Source: Cololabis saira (taxonomy: Eukaryota; Chordata; Actinopteri; Beloniformes; Belonidae). From it: DNA of 64,000 bases. Positions 1 to 9,447 of this stretch are shown here, piece after piece. The stretch covers positions 29,507,625 through 29,571,624 of the forward strand of contig NC_084599.1 in the NCBI RefSeq assembly GCF_033807715.1. The letters are read 5' to 3'. Each line of letters starts with the position of its first letter. The first letter of the stretch is position 1. Both the position numbers and the translations under genes were made by a program. The notes under the pieces are model-generated. The model ran no database searches. It was given only the letters and a program-made list of their open reading frames with translations, and was not told the origin of the DNA.

Positions 1-325
1 CGGTCCCCACCCCTGGTCATCCCGTTGCTGCTTCCACATGCCTGCTGTGCTGTTGACGTCCCTGACCCCCAGTCTGGCCTTCGGCAGGAGGGTCCCCCCT
101 TATGAGCCTGGTCCTGCTCAAAGTTTCTTCCCTCCTAAAAGGGGAGTTTTTCTTTGCCACTGTTTGGCTTAAGGCTTTTCTCCCACTAGGGGAGTTTTTA
201 CCTGCCATTGTTTATGTAATAACTGCTCGGGGGTTTATGTTCTGGATCTCTGGAAAGCGTCTGGAGACAACTTTTGTTGTATTAGACGCTATATAAATAA
301 AATTTAATTGAATTGAATTTATCAG
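1..325 (+). mobile_element. Non-LTR retrotransposon 3' end with pentanucleotide tail
   Basis: A GC-rich block runs into a segment ending in GCGTCTGGAGACAAC, then GACGCTATATAAATAAAAT and a short AATTG tail. This 3' end recurs in percomorph genomes and looks like a retroposon terminus. It lies within DDX49 intron 10. The open frame at 102-296 is part of the repeat, not a gene. The family is not named with certainty. Confidence 0.55.
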
Positions 326-408
326 TCTTGTAATTCAGCTGAGATCATTACTCCCTGTCTAACTAACTTGTACGGAGGAACTCTTGGGATGCCCCTGATG
401 TTACATAC

Positions 409-483
409 TTGTCTGTTCTTCAATGGCATGAACACGGTGGATGTCGTACTGCGTCACCAGAGAGACGGACACTCCGTTCCTCC
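409..483 (-). CDS. ddx49: DDX49 exon 10, last exon visible
   Basis: The exon reads [20 protein letters not shown] then IEEQT plus one base, followed by donor GTATGT at 408. Acceptor CAG is at 484-486. The lysine-rich tail of the family is not encoded between base 1 and 408, so at least one more exon lies outside. Confidence 0.9.
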
Positions 484-3400
484 CTGTAGAAGAAGAAAGT
501 ATTAAATGAGCTGTATTAGAATTGGTTTTATTCAGTCAGCCCATCAACTCCAGGACTGTTTCCAGGTCTGAGTGACTTTCAAGAAACCGACTACATTACA
601 GACAATACAAGCAACTAAGAGACAGTAAAAGTAAAGCAGCCCCAAGACATTTCTGTTACACGTTAAGAAACTGAGGTAGTTTTGCTGTTTCTCTACTTAA
701 AAGGAGTCTTTAGTAGGAAAATGTAAGAAGCTGCTGAAGGTTGACAAGTACCTGCTCTTGCCGTCCGCCCGACCCTGTGGATGTACGTCTTGGGAAGGCC
801 GGGGGTGTTGTGGTTCATGACCACCTGGACAGTTGGAATATCCAAACCCCTGAGTCAGAGAAAAACAGAAAACTGCTAGAACCAAAACAACTACAGAGGA
901 AACACTTTTGATCTGGAAAACTCAACACCACGGCTGAGTCACTCACCGAGCCGCTACATCTGTTGCAATTAGGATTTTATAGACGCTGGCTTTGAACTTG
1001 GCAAGGTTGGCAAAGCGTTGTTTCTGAAAGTACAGAGACGTCTCATTGGCCTGATTTCACATCATCAACAGCTCATCCGTCTTTGTTTATCGAGACAAAT
1101 CTGATCTAAATTCTCTGAAGGTGCAAACATCCCAGATCGATGAAGCAAATCTGGAAGCAGTCATTAACAGCTGTTGCCATGGTAACAGTTAGGTTTGAAG
1201 CGCCACTGCCGTTCAGATCAGTCTCACCTGTTTCATCATGGAGTGCAGGGAGATTGTTGGAAACCTAAACTCCCGCAGCATCATGGTTAAAATCTGGCAG
1301 TTCCTGAAAATCAATTACAGAATGATTTAAAATGATGAACCCAACGATTTTCATTAAGCGAATATAATATTTATCAGTAAAGACAAATCATTTCCAGTAT
1401 TTTTAAATATGGACAAATCCAAACAATGCAAAGTTCATAAAAAGCTGATGAGTTTGCAGCAAGTTTGTAATAAATTACTCCAGATTCCACGTGTGGCGTT
1501 TGACTCGCAGGTTTCTTACTTGCATGTGTTGGTAAAGATGATGATGGACCAGTCGTCGTGCTCATCAGTGAAGGTCTGAATCAGGTGAACCAGGTAAGCG
1601 TCCTTCACCTTCTCTGGCGTGAGGATGTATCTCTGGTCCAACTCCTCCACCGTACGCGTTCTGATGGCAACAGCAAGGAGCATTGCTATCAGAGGTGATG
1701 TCATGCAGGAGTTTACAAGCTCTTTGTACAGAACCAAATTAAATGAATTGCACTACTTTAAAAACAGAGTCAAGAAGAATTCAGATCAGAACTCTGCTGG
1801 CTCCGTGGCTGTTTGTTTGTGGTCATTGATATATTTGCTCTTAGAGGCCACAAAACAAATCTGCCACAAGAAATAAGTATGTAATACTGTGTAAAATGCT
1901 TGAACCGTCTTCACCAAACAGCAACTAAATACTAGCAGGAAAGGCCAGAACAGCAGCAGGTTACTCACTCCGATGTGCTCTCCCAGAAGAAAGGCTTGTT
2001 CATGGCGATGCCCTTCAGCTGCTGCAGGGTGTCCGTCAAGGTGGCGCTGAACAGCAGCGTCTGCCGTTTGGCCGGTAAGACCCCCAGGATCACCTCCAGG
2101 TCTTTGGTGAAGTCGGTGCAACCCTGTTCCAGCAGCCGGTCGGCCTCATCCATAATCTGAGACAAACAAGTCACATTGAGCCGTCATAGAAATTCTCTCA
2201 ATGACTTACGTGTGATCTGGTGCCGTGTCCAAGCTGTACCGGAAACAACACTAAAAACACAGGACATACGGTGTAGTTTAGAGTAATCTGGATCCTCGTT
2301 GAAGTCTAATCGTGGTCTAAGACACCTGGGATGTCTGATTATCTCAATAGAAAGCAAAAGGTCACGATTGATACCATGAGCCAGGTGAGGTGAAATTCTT
2401 TCTTTTTCTTCTTTTTTATAAAATTACCTGTTTATATAAAGCTGAAACAACAGATACAGAACCAGGTCACCTAATATGATGGAAACACAGTGCATATTTC
2501 TATATCCATACCTTACAAATACAAGAAAGCAATACTTTCATCTGCTGTTAGATTTGCTACATTTAAGCAACCCCAATAAAACTGTATAAAGCAAATAGGG
2601 CTGGGCGATATATCGAGATTTTAATATATATCGATATATTTTCAAACGATATATAGTACGAGACAATATGGTTTATATCGATTATTAAAAAAATATATAT
2701 ATATATATTTTTTTTTTAATGATTTTGATATAGCTTATTTTGTGACAAATTGACTTGAATGTTTTATTTTAGATTTGCACAAATGTTTTGTTATTTGCAC
2801 AACTGTCAACCTCAGTGGAAAAGTCTGCCTGTTACTGTCTACATTGTATTAATTGCACAGGGTATTTTAATTTAATTGTTATGCAGGAAAGGGATATTTG
2901 TTTTATTTTATTCAAGAAGCATTTTTATTCTATATATGCAGGCAGTTTATTTTTATTTAATTTGTTTTATACATTTTGATATTGTGCAGACCTCTGTTAA
3001 TAAAGGTACCTGTGTGACATTTGGCATGAGGCTTTGTATTAAAACTGACTGTTTTTTTTAAGGGTTTGCCTCAGAAAAAAATGAAGCTAACAGAGATGCT
3101 AACAGAGATGCTATGCTATAATGCTTTGGGGGAAACCCCAATTATGGCACAGAAAAAATATCGATATATATCGAGTATCGCCATTCACTCTCACTCACTC
3201 ATCTTCTCCCGCTTTATCCGTTACCGGGTCGCGGGGGCAGCAGCCTCAGCAGGGATGCCCAGACTTCCCTCACCCCAGACACCTCCTCCAGCTCCTCCGG
3301 GGGGAGTCCGAGGCGTTCCCAGGCCAGCCGAGAGACATAGTCTCTCCAGCGTGTCCTGGGTTTTCCCCGGGGTCTCCTCCCGGTGGGACATGCCTGGAAC

Positions 3401-6400
3401 ACCTCCCTAGGGAGGAGGGACATGCCTGGAACACCTCCCTAGGGAGGCGTCCAGGAGGCATCCGGTACAGATGCCCAAGCCACCTCAGCTGACTCCTCTC
3501 AATGTGAAGGAGCAGCGGCTCGACTCCGAGCTCCTCCCGGGTGACCGAACTCCTCACCCGATCTCTAAGGGAGCGTCCAGCCACCCTGCGGAGGAAACTC
3601 ATCTCGGCCGCTTGTATCCGCGATCTTGTCCTTTCGGTCACTACCCAAAGTTCATGACCACAGGTGATGGTAGGGGCGTAGATTGACCGGTAAATCGAGA
3701 GCTTCGCCTTTCGACTCAGCTCCCTCTTCACCACGACGGTCCGGTACATCGACCGCATAACTGCGGACGCTGCACCGATCCGCCTGTCAATCTCACGCTC
3801 CATTGTTCCCTCACTCGTGAACAAGATCCCAAGATACTTGAACTCCTCCACCTGAGGCAGGACTTCTCCACCCACCCGGAGAAGGCACGCCACCCTTTTC
3901 CGGTCGAGAACCATGGCCTCGGTCTTGGAGGTGCTGATTCTCATCCCTGCCGCGTCGCACTCGGCCGCAAACAGCCCCAGCACATGCTGGAGGTCCCGGT
4001 CTGATGAAGCCAACAGGACAACATCATCTGCAAAAAGCAGAGATGAAATCCTGAGGTTCCCAAACCGGATCCCCTCCGGCCCCTGGCTGCGCCTAGAAAT
4101 CCTGTCCATAAAAATTATGAACAGGACCGGTGACAAAGGGCCATTCAGCTAGAAAATATCGAGATATGACTTTTGGTCCATATCGCCCAGCCCTAAAAGC
4201 AAATATGAATTTTAACAACATAACTAACTCTCTGCTCACTTGATGTACTGATGAATCTTGCATGAATGTCACATGTCATGCTCATACCGTGGTTTTCTCC
4301 ATCGCCGTCACGGTGTTGTCTGAATTAAATACTCAAGGTGCAGTCAGCAGTGACATTTGGCTTTAAAAACTTTAAACCCACTGAACTATCCCCACCCAAA
4401 AAGAAAACTCACACCAAAACTACAGGAAACAGGACGGCCTGTTCTGGAGCCAGTGTTTGTTCTTTTCAGGGCTACTGGAGTAGCACGGCACTGCGACACA
4501 GCAGAGGAGTCAGCAGGGTGACAAATGATCTTTGAAGATATTAATTATTCATCCTTAAACTATTAAAAACAAAATGATTTATTCTAATGTGATTCTACAT
4601 TAATAGGTATGTATATTAAACTGTATTCTTGCTAACACTTAAATATTGCACATGGGAGCAATAATGTTAGATATTATTTTAGAATTGCTGCTCCCTTAAC
4701 AGAGAGATGAAACTGTTCATTTTTATCCTTCCCCCAATGTCTGAAAAGGTCATGAAGTCTGTTGGAGTTCAGCTGGCACGTATTTCCTGAACTCGGGGCC
4801 TGTAACAGCATCGGCCCAGCCAAAAATAATGTAGTCCCTGCCAGATGTTCAGATACAGTAGGTCCCAATATAAACAAACAGAACCCACCAGGAACTGGAT
4901 CTTGCTCATGCTGAAGGTGTTGGAGCTGCGGATGTGATCAGCCAGCCGTCCCGGTGTTGCTACCACCACATGAGGCTTGTTGGACAGCTCCAAGGCCTGA
5001 CTCACCATGTCTGTCCACAACACAGCAGAGGAGAGGCATCACAGAAGGAACACGACCGGGAGGGTTATGGTAACTGAGGGCAATGTTTACTATCAGTGTG
5101 AAAGAAAAGATAATCAATGAACTAAAAATGAATTGATCGCTATGTCTGATCATGTTCATCTGGAGAAAACTAAATCTACTCTTCGTAAATATTATTCTCT
5201 GCAGAAAGCGTAGGCCCAGGTACAGCTAGAATACAAAAATCAAGCCAAAAGCCAGAAACATTCTTGTTTTCTCCGCACAAACCACAGACATTAAAAATAT
5301 TAAATCATAAGACATATCTAGAAATAAACAGCTGGAGGATGCATGCATAACAAACTTGACCCGAGCAGATGTTCCACTGGCGTTACTGTGTGGGTGATGT
5401 CAATAGTTACCCATTCCACCGACTATGATGCAATCTTTAAGGCCCAGCGGCTTCCCAAGTACTCTGAACTGCTCTGCGATCTGATACGCCAGCTCCCTGC
5501 ATGACATCACATTTACAACATTTAAAAAAAGATGAAAACATCGCAAGGAAATCTTGTGTTTGCAACATGTTTGTCATATTTAAGCTCAAGTGCTTCCTTT
5601 GGTTATGATCATGGATATAGCTGAAAGACATAGCATGTTCCAACATGAATCATGGCATCAATATTCTCGGCACATCTAAAAACAGCCTCCCTTGATCCTC
5701 TTTTTATTTGCATGTCAAAACATTTACCGAAGTCAGTCCATATAAGTATTCAACATGAAGCACATCTGTGGCCACTGACCTGGTAGGAGTAAGGACCAAG
5801 CAGAAGATACCATATGGGTCCTCTGAGAGTTTCTGCAACACCGGTAACACAAACGCTGCCGTCTTTCCACTTCCAGTCTTGGCGCAGCCCATACAGTCCC
5901 GACCTGTGAAGAAACACGGCCCCCTTCATCTGAGTTCTTATTTATAGAAAAAACAAGCCCAACTTTTCCAAGCCCAACATCCGATGACCATCCCGCTTAT
6001 CTGGTTGTAAGACCTGCACTACCTGTGGCTGGGGATGAAGATGCGACCGATTAGATCCAATATCGATAGAGTCAATACTGATGGAATTCACTGATCAGAT
6101 ATAACGAGAACACTGATCAAAAATCTAAATCAAAATTCAAATTTTGAAGATTTTGCTATTGAAATGTCCAGTACTGATTAACCCTGTTAAAATAAGCACT
6201 TGTTTTTAACTCATTTGAATGGCTAAATAGCACAGACATTTCTTCTTTGACAGGTTTTGTTATTTTATAGTAAATATATGTTTTAAAAACTAATCGGTTT
6301 TCAGGAGCAATATTTTTAGATCAGATCAGAACTCAAAACAGTGGATCAATGCATCTCTAGCTGGCGCTATGTGGTTATTCTACCGCTTTTATCTATTGTT

Positions 6401-6781
6401 CTTTTGGTTTACATTTTAAATTTTAAAAACACTTTCAACAATGTTCATCACATTGTTGAACAGTGCTATACAAATAAACTTGCCTTGCCTTCTCTCTGGC
6501 TTCGAACCAGCAATCTTCTGGTTGAGGAGGAACTGGGCTAAGTGGCCTAATCTGAGCTGTCCTGTATGTTTTAGATGTTTCTTGCATCAAAACATCTGCT
6601 ACTATTTAATGGTCATCATCAGCTTGTCGTCAGGTTCAACTGTGTTGGGGACACTGTCGTTTGTATCGGAATGTGTTGAAGCAGGAAAACATCTCTAACA
6701 TGCAGGACAGTGGCTCTTGAGGACCAGGAATGAATGCAACTGATCTAATAATAATAATAAAAATAATAATCATTTTGATGG

Positions 6782-6831
<50 letters not shown>

Positions 6832-7566
6832 ACAGTACTCTAGTTGAGGGGGGATGGCATCCCCCCTGAAATAAAAACGGTCCAAATCATCCCCCCCTGT
6901 AAAACTGCCATCCCCCCTTTCCATCCATTATGCCATTTCATCAATGAATGTGGTTTTACTGCTATTTCAACATTTAGAGTCAGAAAAATAACACCACAAA
7001 AATAACTTATTTGAAAATTTTCACCTGTTTCAAGTAAATTTTCACTTGAAATTCAAATAAGTAGGAAAATCTGCCAGTGGGACAAGATTTATCTTCTCAT
7101 TACAAGGCAAAAAATTCTTGTTCCACTGGCAGATGTTTCTACTTATTTCAAGTGAAAATCTACTTGAAACAGGTGAAAATTGTTGTTTTTTCCAGTGACG
7201 AGTCTTGTTTTAAGTGTAATAAGATTGTTTTACTAAAATGAGACATTTTAACTAGAAATAGGACAAATATTCTTATTTTGAGTTTTTGCAGTGATCCATT
7301 TTACTTATCCTGTGAAGGACAGAGTCATATTGATAAGTTCAGAAAACTGTTTTTTATTGTTGTGTTTTGATGTATTTGATGTAAGCCCAGTGGATATTTA
7401 AAGCTTACAGAAGGCTGCATTTAACTGTCATTCCTGCAGTATTTCTACAGGTGTTTTGGTCTATTATTTGTAATATATTATATTATTTGTAATCAGCACA
7501 AATTATCTGTCCCCATATGATAAAATCCACCATCCCCCCTGATTTCTTTTTACAACTTGAGTACTG

Positions 7567-7650
<84 letters not shown>

Positions 7651-8171
7651 TATTATTATTATGATACTACTACTACTACTACTACTACTACTAATAATAA
7701 TAATACATTATTATAGTAGTAGTAGTAGTAGTATCATAATAATAATAATTATTATGATACTAATACTACTACTACTACTACTACTAATAATAATAATAAT
7801 ACAATATTATTATGATCATACTAATACTACTACTAAGAATAATAATAATAATAAGTTGTATATTTACTCTCTAACTGGACACAACCACTTCAGATTTCAG
7901 ACTTACAGGAAACACAACTGAACCTAAAAGAGCTTGAGTTTACTTTAATTTAAAACCTGCTGAAGGCTACAAGATATCTGACGTAGTAGGAAGAGATATT
8001 CTTCTTCAAAAGCAGTGAAAACAGCCCATAAACGCAGTTTTAACCAGGGTTCTTACCTGCGAGGATGGCTGGGACACAGTTCTCCTGGACGGGAGTGGGT
8101 TTGTTGATTCCCAGCTGTTTACACTGTTTAACCAGCCAGTCTGACAAACCCAAACCCGACAAGTCACCCAT
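409..8171 (-). CDS. ddx49: DDX49 DEAD-box RNA helicase, first 10 coding exons (3' end beyond window)
   Basis: ATP-dependent RNA helicase of the DDX49 / yeast Dbp8 family, known to act in nucleolar small-subunit ribosome assembly. The minus-strand exons are 8057-8171, 5780-5903, 5411-5496, 4889-5010, 1969-2156, 1520-1660, 1228-1303, 947-1023, 752-849 and 409-483. They join in frame for 367 codons plus one base, and every complete intron is GT-AG. The order of motifs is: Q motif near residues 21-29 (GINKPTPVQ), motif I AKTGSGKT at 46-53, Ia TPTREL ending near 82, Ib TPGR, motif II DEAD at 152-155, motif III SAT at 186-188, IIFTNT before 259, motif V ATDVAARGLD near 304-313, and motif [12 protein letters not shown] at 334-343. 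All catalytic motifs look intact. The start lies in a strong context (A at -3, G at +4). About 110 C-terminal residues expected for the family are missing because they lie left of base 1. Confidence 0.96.
752..849 (-). CDS. ddx49: DDX49 exon 9 (motif VI)
   Basis: The exon reads [20 protein letters not shown] then [14 protein letters not shown]. It contains the arginine-finger motif HRVGRTAR. Acceptor CAG is at 850-852 and donor GTACTT at 751. Confidence 0.94.
947..1023 (-). CDS. ddx49: DDX49 exon 8 (motif V)
   Basis: The exon reads [20 protein letters not shown] followed by TDVAA and part of an Arg. The acceptor CAG is at 1024-1026 and the donor GTGAGT at 946. Confidence 0.93.
1228..1303 (-). 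CDS. ddx49: DDX49 exon 7
   Basis: The exon encodes [20 protein letters not shown] and SMMKQ, ending in phase 0. Acceptor CAG is at 1304-1306 and donor GTGAGA at 1227. Confidence 0.93.
1520..1660 (-). CDS. ddx49: DDX49 exon 6 (start of helicase C domain)
   Basis: The exon reads [20 protein letters not shown] and continues to [13 protein letters not shown]. Acceptor CAG is at 1661-1663 and donor GTAAGA at 1519. It opens the second RecA-like domain. Confidence 0.94.
1969..2156 (-). CDS. ddx49: DDX49 exon 5 (DEAD box and SAT)
   Basis: The exon starts [20 protein letters not shown] and includes [14 protein letters not shown]. It therefore carries Walker B motif II and motif III, and ends at FFWESTS plus two bases. 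Acceptor CAG is at 2157-2159 and donor GTGAGT at 1968. Confidence 0.95.
2204..2587. other. DDX49 intron 5 sequence, nothing recognised
   Basis: AT-rich intronic DNA between exon 5 and hAT-like copy A. I see no exon, RNA gene or clear repeat here. Confidence 0.5.
2596..4195. mobile_element. hAT-like nonautonomous element, copy A, carrying a nested LINE
   Basis: The ends are TAGGGCTGGGCGATAT and the inverse ATCGCCCAGCCCTA. An exact 8-bp duplication AAAGCAAA lies at 2588-2595 and 4196-4203. Without the nested LINE and its duplication the element is about 640 bp, like copies B (26455-27075) and C (55060-55700). The 8-bp target duplication points to the hAT superfamily. It codes for nothing of its own and sits in DDX49 intron 5. 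Confidence 0.85.
3188..4139 (-). mobile_element. RTE/Rex-like LINE fragment, 5'-truncated, inside hAT-like copy A
   Basis: The minus strand encodes the C-terminal half of a reverse transcriptase, with palm motif [14 protein letters not shown], then [14 protein letters not shown] and [14 protein letters not shown]. An 8-bp duplication GCCATTCA lies at 3180-3187 and 4140-4147. The uninterrupted copy B shows the empty site. The 3' end has GGTAACGGATAAAGCGGGAG followed by TGAG repeats. A 32-bp tandem duplication at about 3385-3448 shifts the frame near the end, so the ORF is broken. The RTE assignment is from recall of fish LINEs. Confidence 0.8.
4204..4888. other. DDX49 intron 5, part nearest exon 4
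   Basis: Ordinary intron sequence from the target-site copy of hAT-like copy A to the exon 4 donor. No gene or repeat is recognised. Confidence 0.5.
4889..5010 (-). CDS. ddx49: DDX49 exon 4 (motif Ib)
   Basis: The exon reads [20 protein letters not shown] then [20 protein letters not shown], with the TPGR motif. Acceptor CAG is at 5011-5013 and donor GTGGGT at 4888. It ends in phase 0 so that the next exon opens with IMDEAD. Confidence 0.94.
5411..5496 (-). CDS. ddx49: DDX49 exon 3
   Basis: The exon completes the Arg of motif Ia (PTREL) and encodes the [20 protein letters not shown] segment. Acceptor CAG is at 5497-5499 and donor GTAACT at 5410. The exon is 86 bases and enters and leaves in the phases its neighbours need. 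Confidence 0.93.
5780..5903 (-). CDS. ddx49: DDX49 exon 2 (motif I)
   Basis: Acceptor CAG sits at 5904-5906 and donor GTCAGT at 5779. It reads [15 protein letters not shown] and runs to TPTR. The ATP-binding P-loop lies at residues 46-53. The open frame continues into the intron by chance past the donor. Confidence 0.95.
6440..6545. repeat. Retroposon-tail-like segment in DDX49 intron 1
   Basis: The motif GTGCTATACAAATAAACTTG followed by CCTTGCC resembles the 3' tail of fish LINEs. It runs into GGCTTCGAACCAGCAA, whose reverse complement resembles a tRNA B box. The segment could be a LINE or SINE tail, and the family is not resolved. Confidence 0.35.
6782..6831. repeat. (ACT)n microsatellite
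   Basis: About 16 uninterrupted ACT triplets immediately left of the CAGTACTC element. The same triplet resumes on its right side. Confidence 0.9.
6833..7566. mobile_element. Nonautonomous DNA element with CAGTACTC ends
   Basis: The left end CAGTACTCTAGTTG and the inverted right end CAGTACTCAAGTTG match at 13 of 14 bases. The flanks ACTACTAA and ACTACTAC could be an 8-bp duplication, but they lie in an ACT microsatellite, so this proves little. The inner borders carry C-rich blocks (GGATGGCATCCCCCC on the left, CCACCATCCCCCC on the right). A long hairpin repeat is nested inside. Confidence 0.5.
7016..7182. repeat. Long inverted repeat (hairpin)
   Basis: The left arm starts AATTTTCACCTGTTTCAAGT and the right arm ends ACTTGAAACAGGTGAAAATT. 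The arms are about 65-75 bases with few mismatches around a loop of about 25 bases. The block ends near 7293 with GAGTTTTTGCAGTG, a terminus I recall from a common fish intronic repeat. Confidence 0.7.
7567..7855. repeat. Compound triplet microsatellite with inverted blocks
   Basis: Runs of ACT, AAT, ATT and AGT triplets switch orientation several times, so ACT and AGT tracts pair with each other around short centres. The long open frame over it is a by-product of the repeats. Confidence 0.9.
8057..8171 (-). CDS. ddx49: DDX49 exon 1 (start codon, Q motif)
   Basis: The start codon is the complement of 8169-8171, and the exon encodes 38 codons plus one base, beginning [13 protein letters not shown] and ending in PAILA. 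It contains the adenine-recognising Q-motif region. The donor GTAAGA follows at 8056. Confidence 0.94.
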
Positions 8172-8304
8172 TCTGGTTAATCTCGTCCGATAAGGCTTTA
8201 AAAAACTTTAGTGTTTCCGTTGAAAGTAAATAACGAATAAAAACACTCTTATTTCAACATTAAGCCATTAAACATCCTCGTGTTAAATTCCAGTCGCCTG
8301 TTGA

Positions 8305-8312
8305 TGACGTCA
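8305..8312. promoter_or_regulatory. CRE-like palindrome upstream of DDX49
   Basis: A perfect TGACGTCA lies 134 bases upstream of the DDX49 start codon, with a TGACGTG half site at 8318-8324. CREB/ATF sites of this form are common in housekeeping promoters. The transcription start is not known from the sequence. Confidence 0.4.
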
Positions 8313-8379
8313 CCCAGTGACGTGTGCTCTAGACTCTTGCTCCCTCTGCTGGTTAGAAGTGTGAATTTCATCTCTCATC

Positions 8380-8505
8380 GTTCAACCACCAGACAAAATA
8401 ATTTAGTTTATTATCATTATTATTATTCTAATTGTTTATCATTATTCATTTATAATGAATGCACTTTAATTAAATAAAGTTTTCTGAATCTGAATCTGAT
8501 TGTGT
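8380..8505. repeat. Possible retroposon tail (GAATCT repeat)
   Basis: An AT-rich stretch ends AATAAAGTTTTCTGAATCTG with a repeated GAATCT unit, like the 3' tails of fish LINEs. No coding part is attached. Confidence 0.35.
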
Positions 8506-9300
8506 AGAAACAGCAACTAAAAAGCTGCGCTTGTGGAGACCTCCTGACTATCATATAAAACCCACTAAAGACCTCAAAACGTGTTTTTCTGTGGTCCTGA
8601 AAATTGATCAGTAGTTTTTAGAAATGTGGGGTACTAAGCACGCCTGAAAGATTATTTATTGGTGATAAAATCGCCACGTCTAAAAGTAAATTCAATCTTG
8701 TGATAAACAGCAGGCGGCGATATATTCCTTTGTTTTCAAATGACGTTTTTATTAATCTCATACGTGTCAGATGTGGTTAGTATTTCCTTCAGTCTAGTGC
8801 AGGAAACGTTGTCTACGCAAGTCATGGATATCTTATATTTTTGGATATTCTTGAAACAAAAAACATTTTAAATAATAATATTTAAATAAATAAAAACATT
8901 TTTTTTAAATAATAATAATAATTGGTTCATTGTTCATTGTTTTTTTTATTCCAATTGCAGGTTGGTCTTATTTTACTATTTCAACAATCTTCTGTCCACA
9001 TGATGAAGCTACTAAGGGAAATCTATGTGGGTATTTTTTTTATGTAGTTCTATGGCGTTTGGCTGTCAGTCCCCTAATAGATTACAGTAGTGAGACACAG
9101 AAATAGAGAGATAGCAGTGTTTGAGACTCTTTATTCATGTCAGCTGATGAGGAAAGACACAGATGTATACAGAGCAAATATTGTCATGTGAGAAAAACAC
9201 AGACAACAGTTCATCATGGAAATAAGAGACAAATGTTTCAAAAAAGGTTCTTCAGTTAAAAGAGAATAAAAACTATCAGACTGCCCTCGTGAACAGATGG
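8506..9300. other. Intergenic, no gene seen
   Basis: AT-rich DNA between the DDX49 promoter and the AT microsatellite. A minus-strand AATAAA lies near 9130-9135, but no exon upstream of it could be found. Confidence 0.4.
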
Positions 9301-9314
9301 ACAAAAAACAAAAA

Positions 9315-9349
9315 TATGTATATATATAAAATATGTATATATATGTATA

Positions 9350-9444
<95 letters not shown>
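9315..9444. repeat. (AT)n microsatellite with GTATAT lead-in
   Basis: The tract is pure AT from about 9356 to 9444, preceded by three ATGTATAT variants. Its length in the assembly is unreliable. Confidence 0.95.

Positions 9445-9447
<3 letters not shown>

Noticed and set aside
2788..2979. Open frame repeated at 26605-26829 and 55302-55526 with nearly the same protein
   Set aside because: It recurs because the three loci are copies of the same hAT-like element. It has no domain, and the family is nonautonomous.
3270..4136. 288-codon open frame as an independent gene
   Set aside because: It is the reverse transcriptase tail of a 5'-truncated LINE with target duplications on both sides.
5704..5892. 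Reading the DDX49 exon 2 frame through to 5704
   Set aside because: A GTCAGT donor at 5779 and the match to PTREL across the junction show that the distal part is intron.
7661..7921. Leu/Ile-rich open frame resembling a membrane segment
   Set aside because: It is produced by triplet microsatellites.
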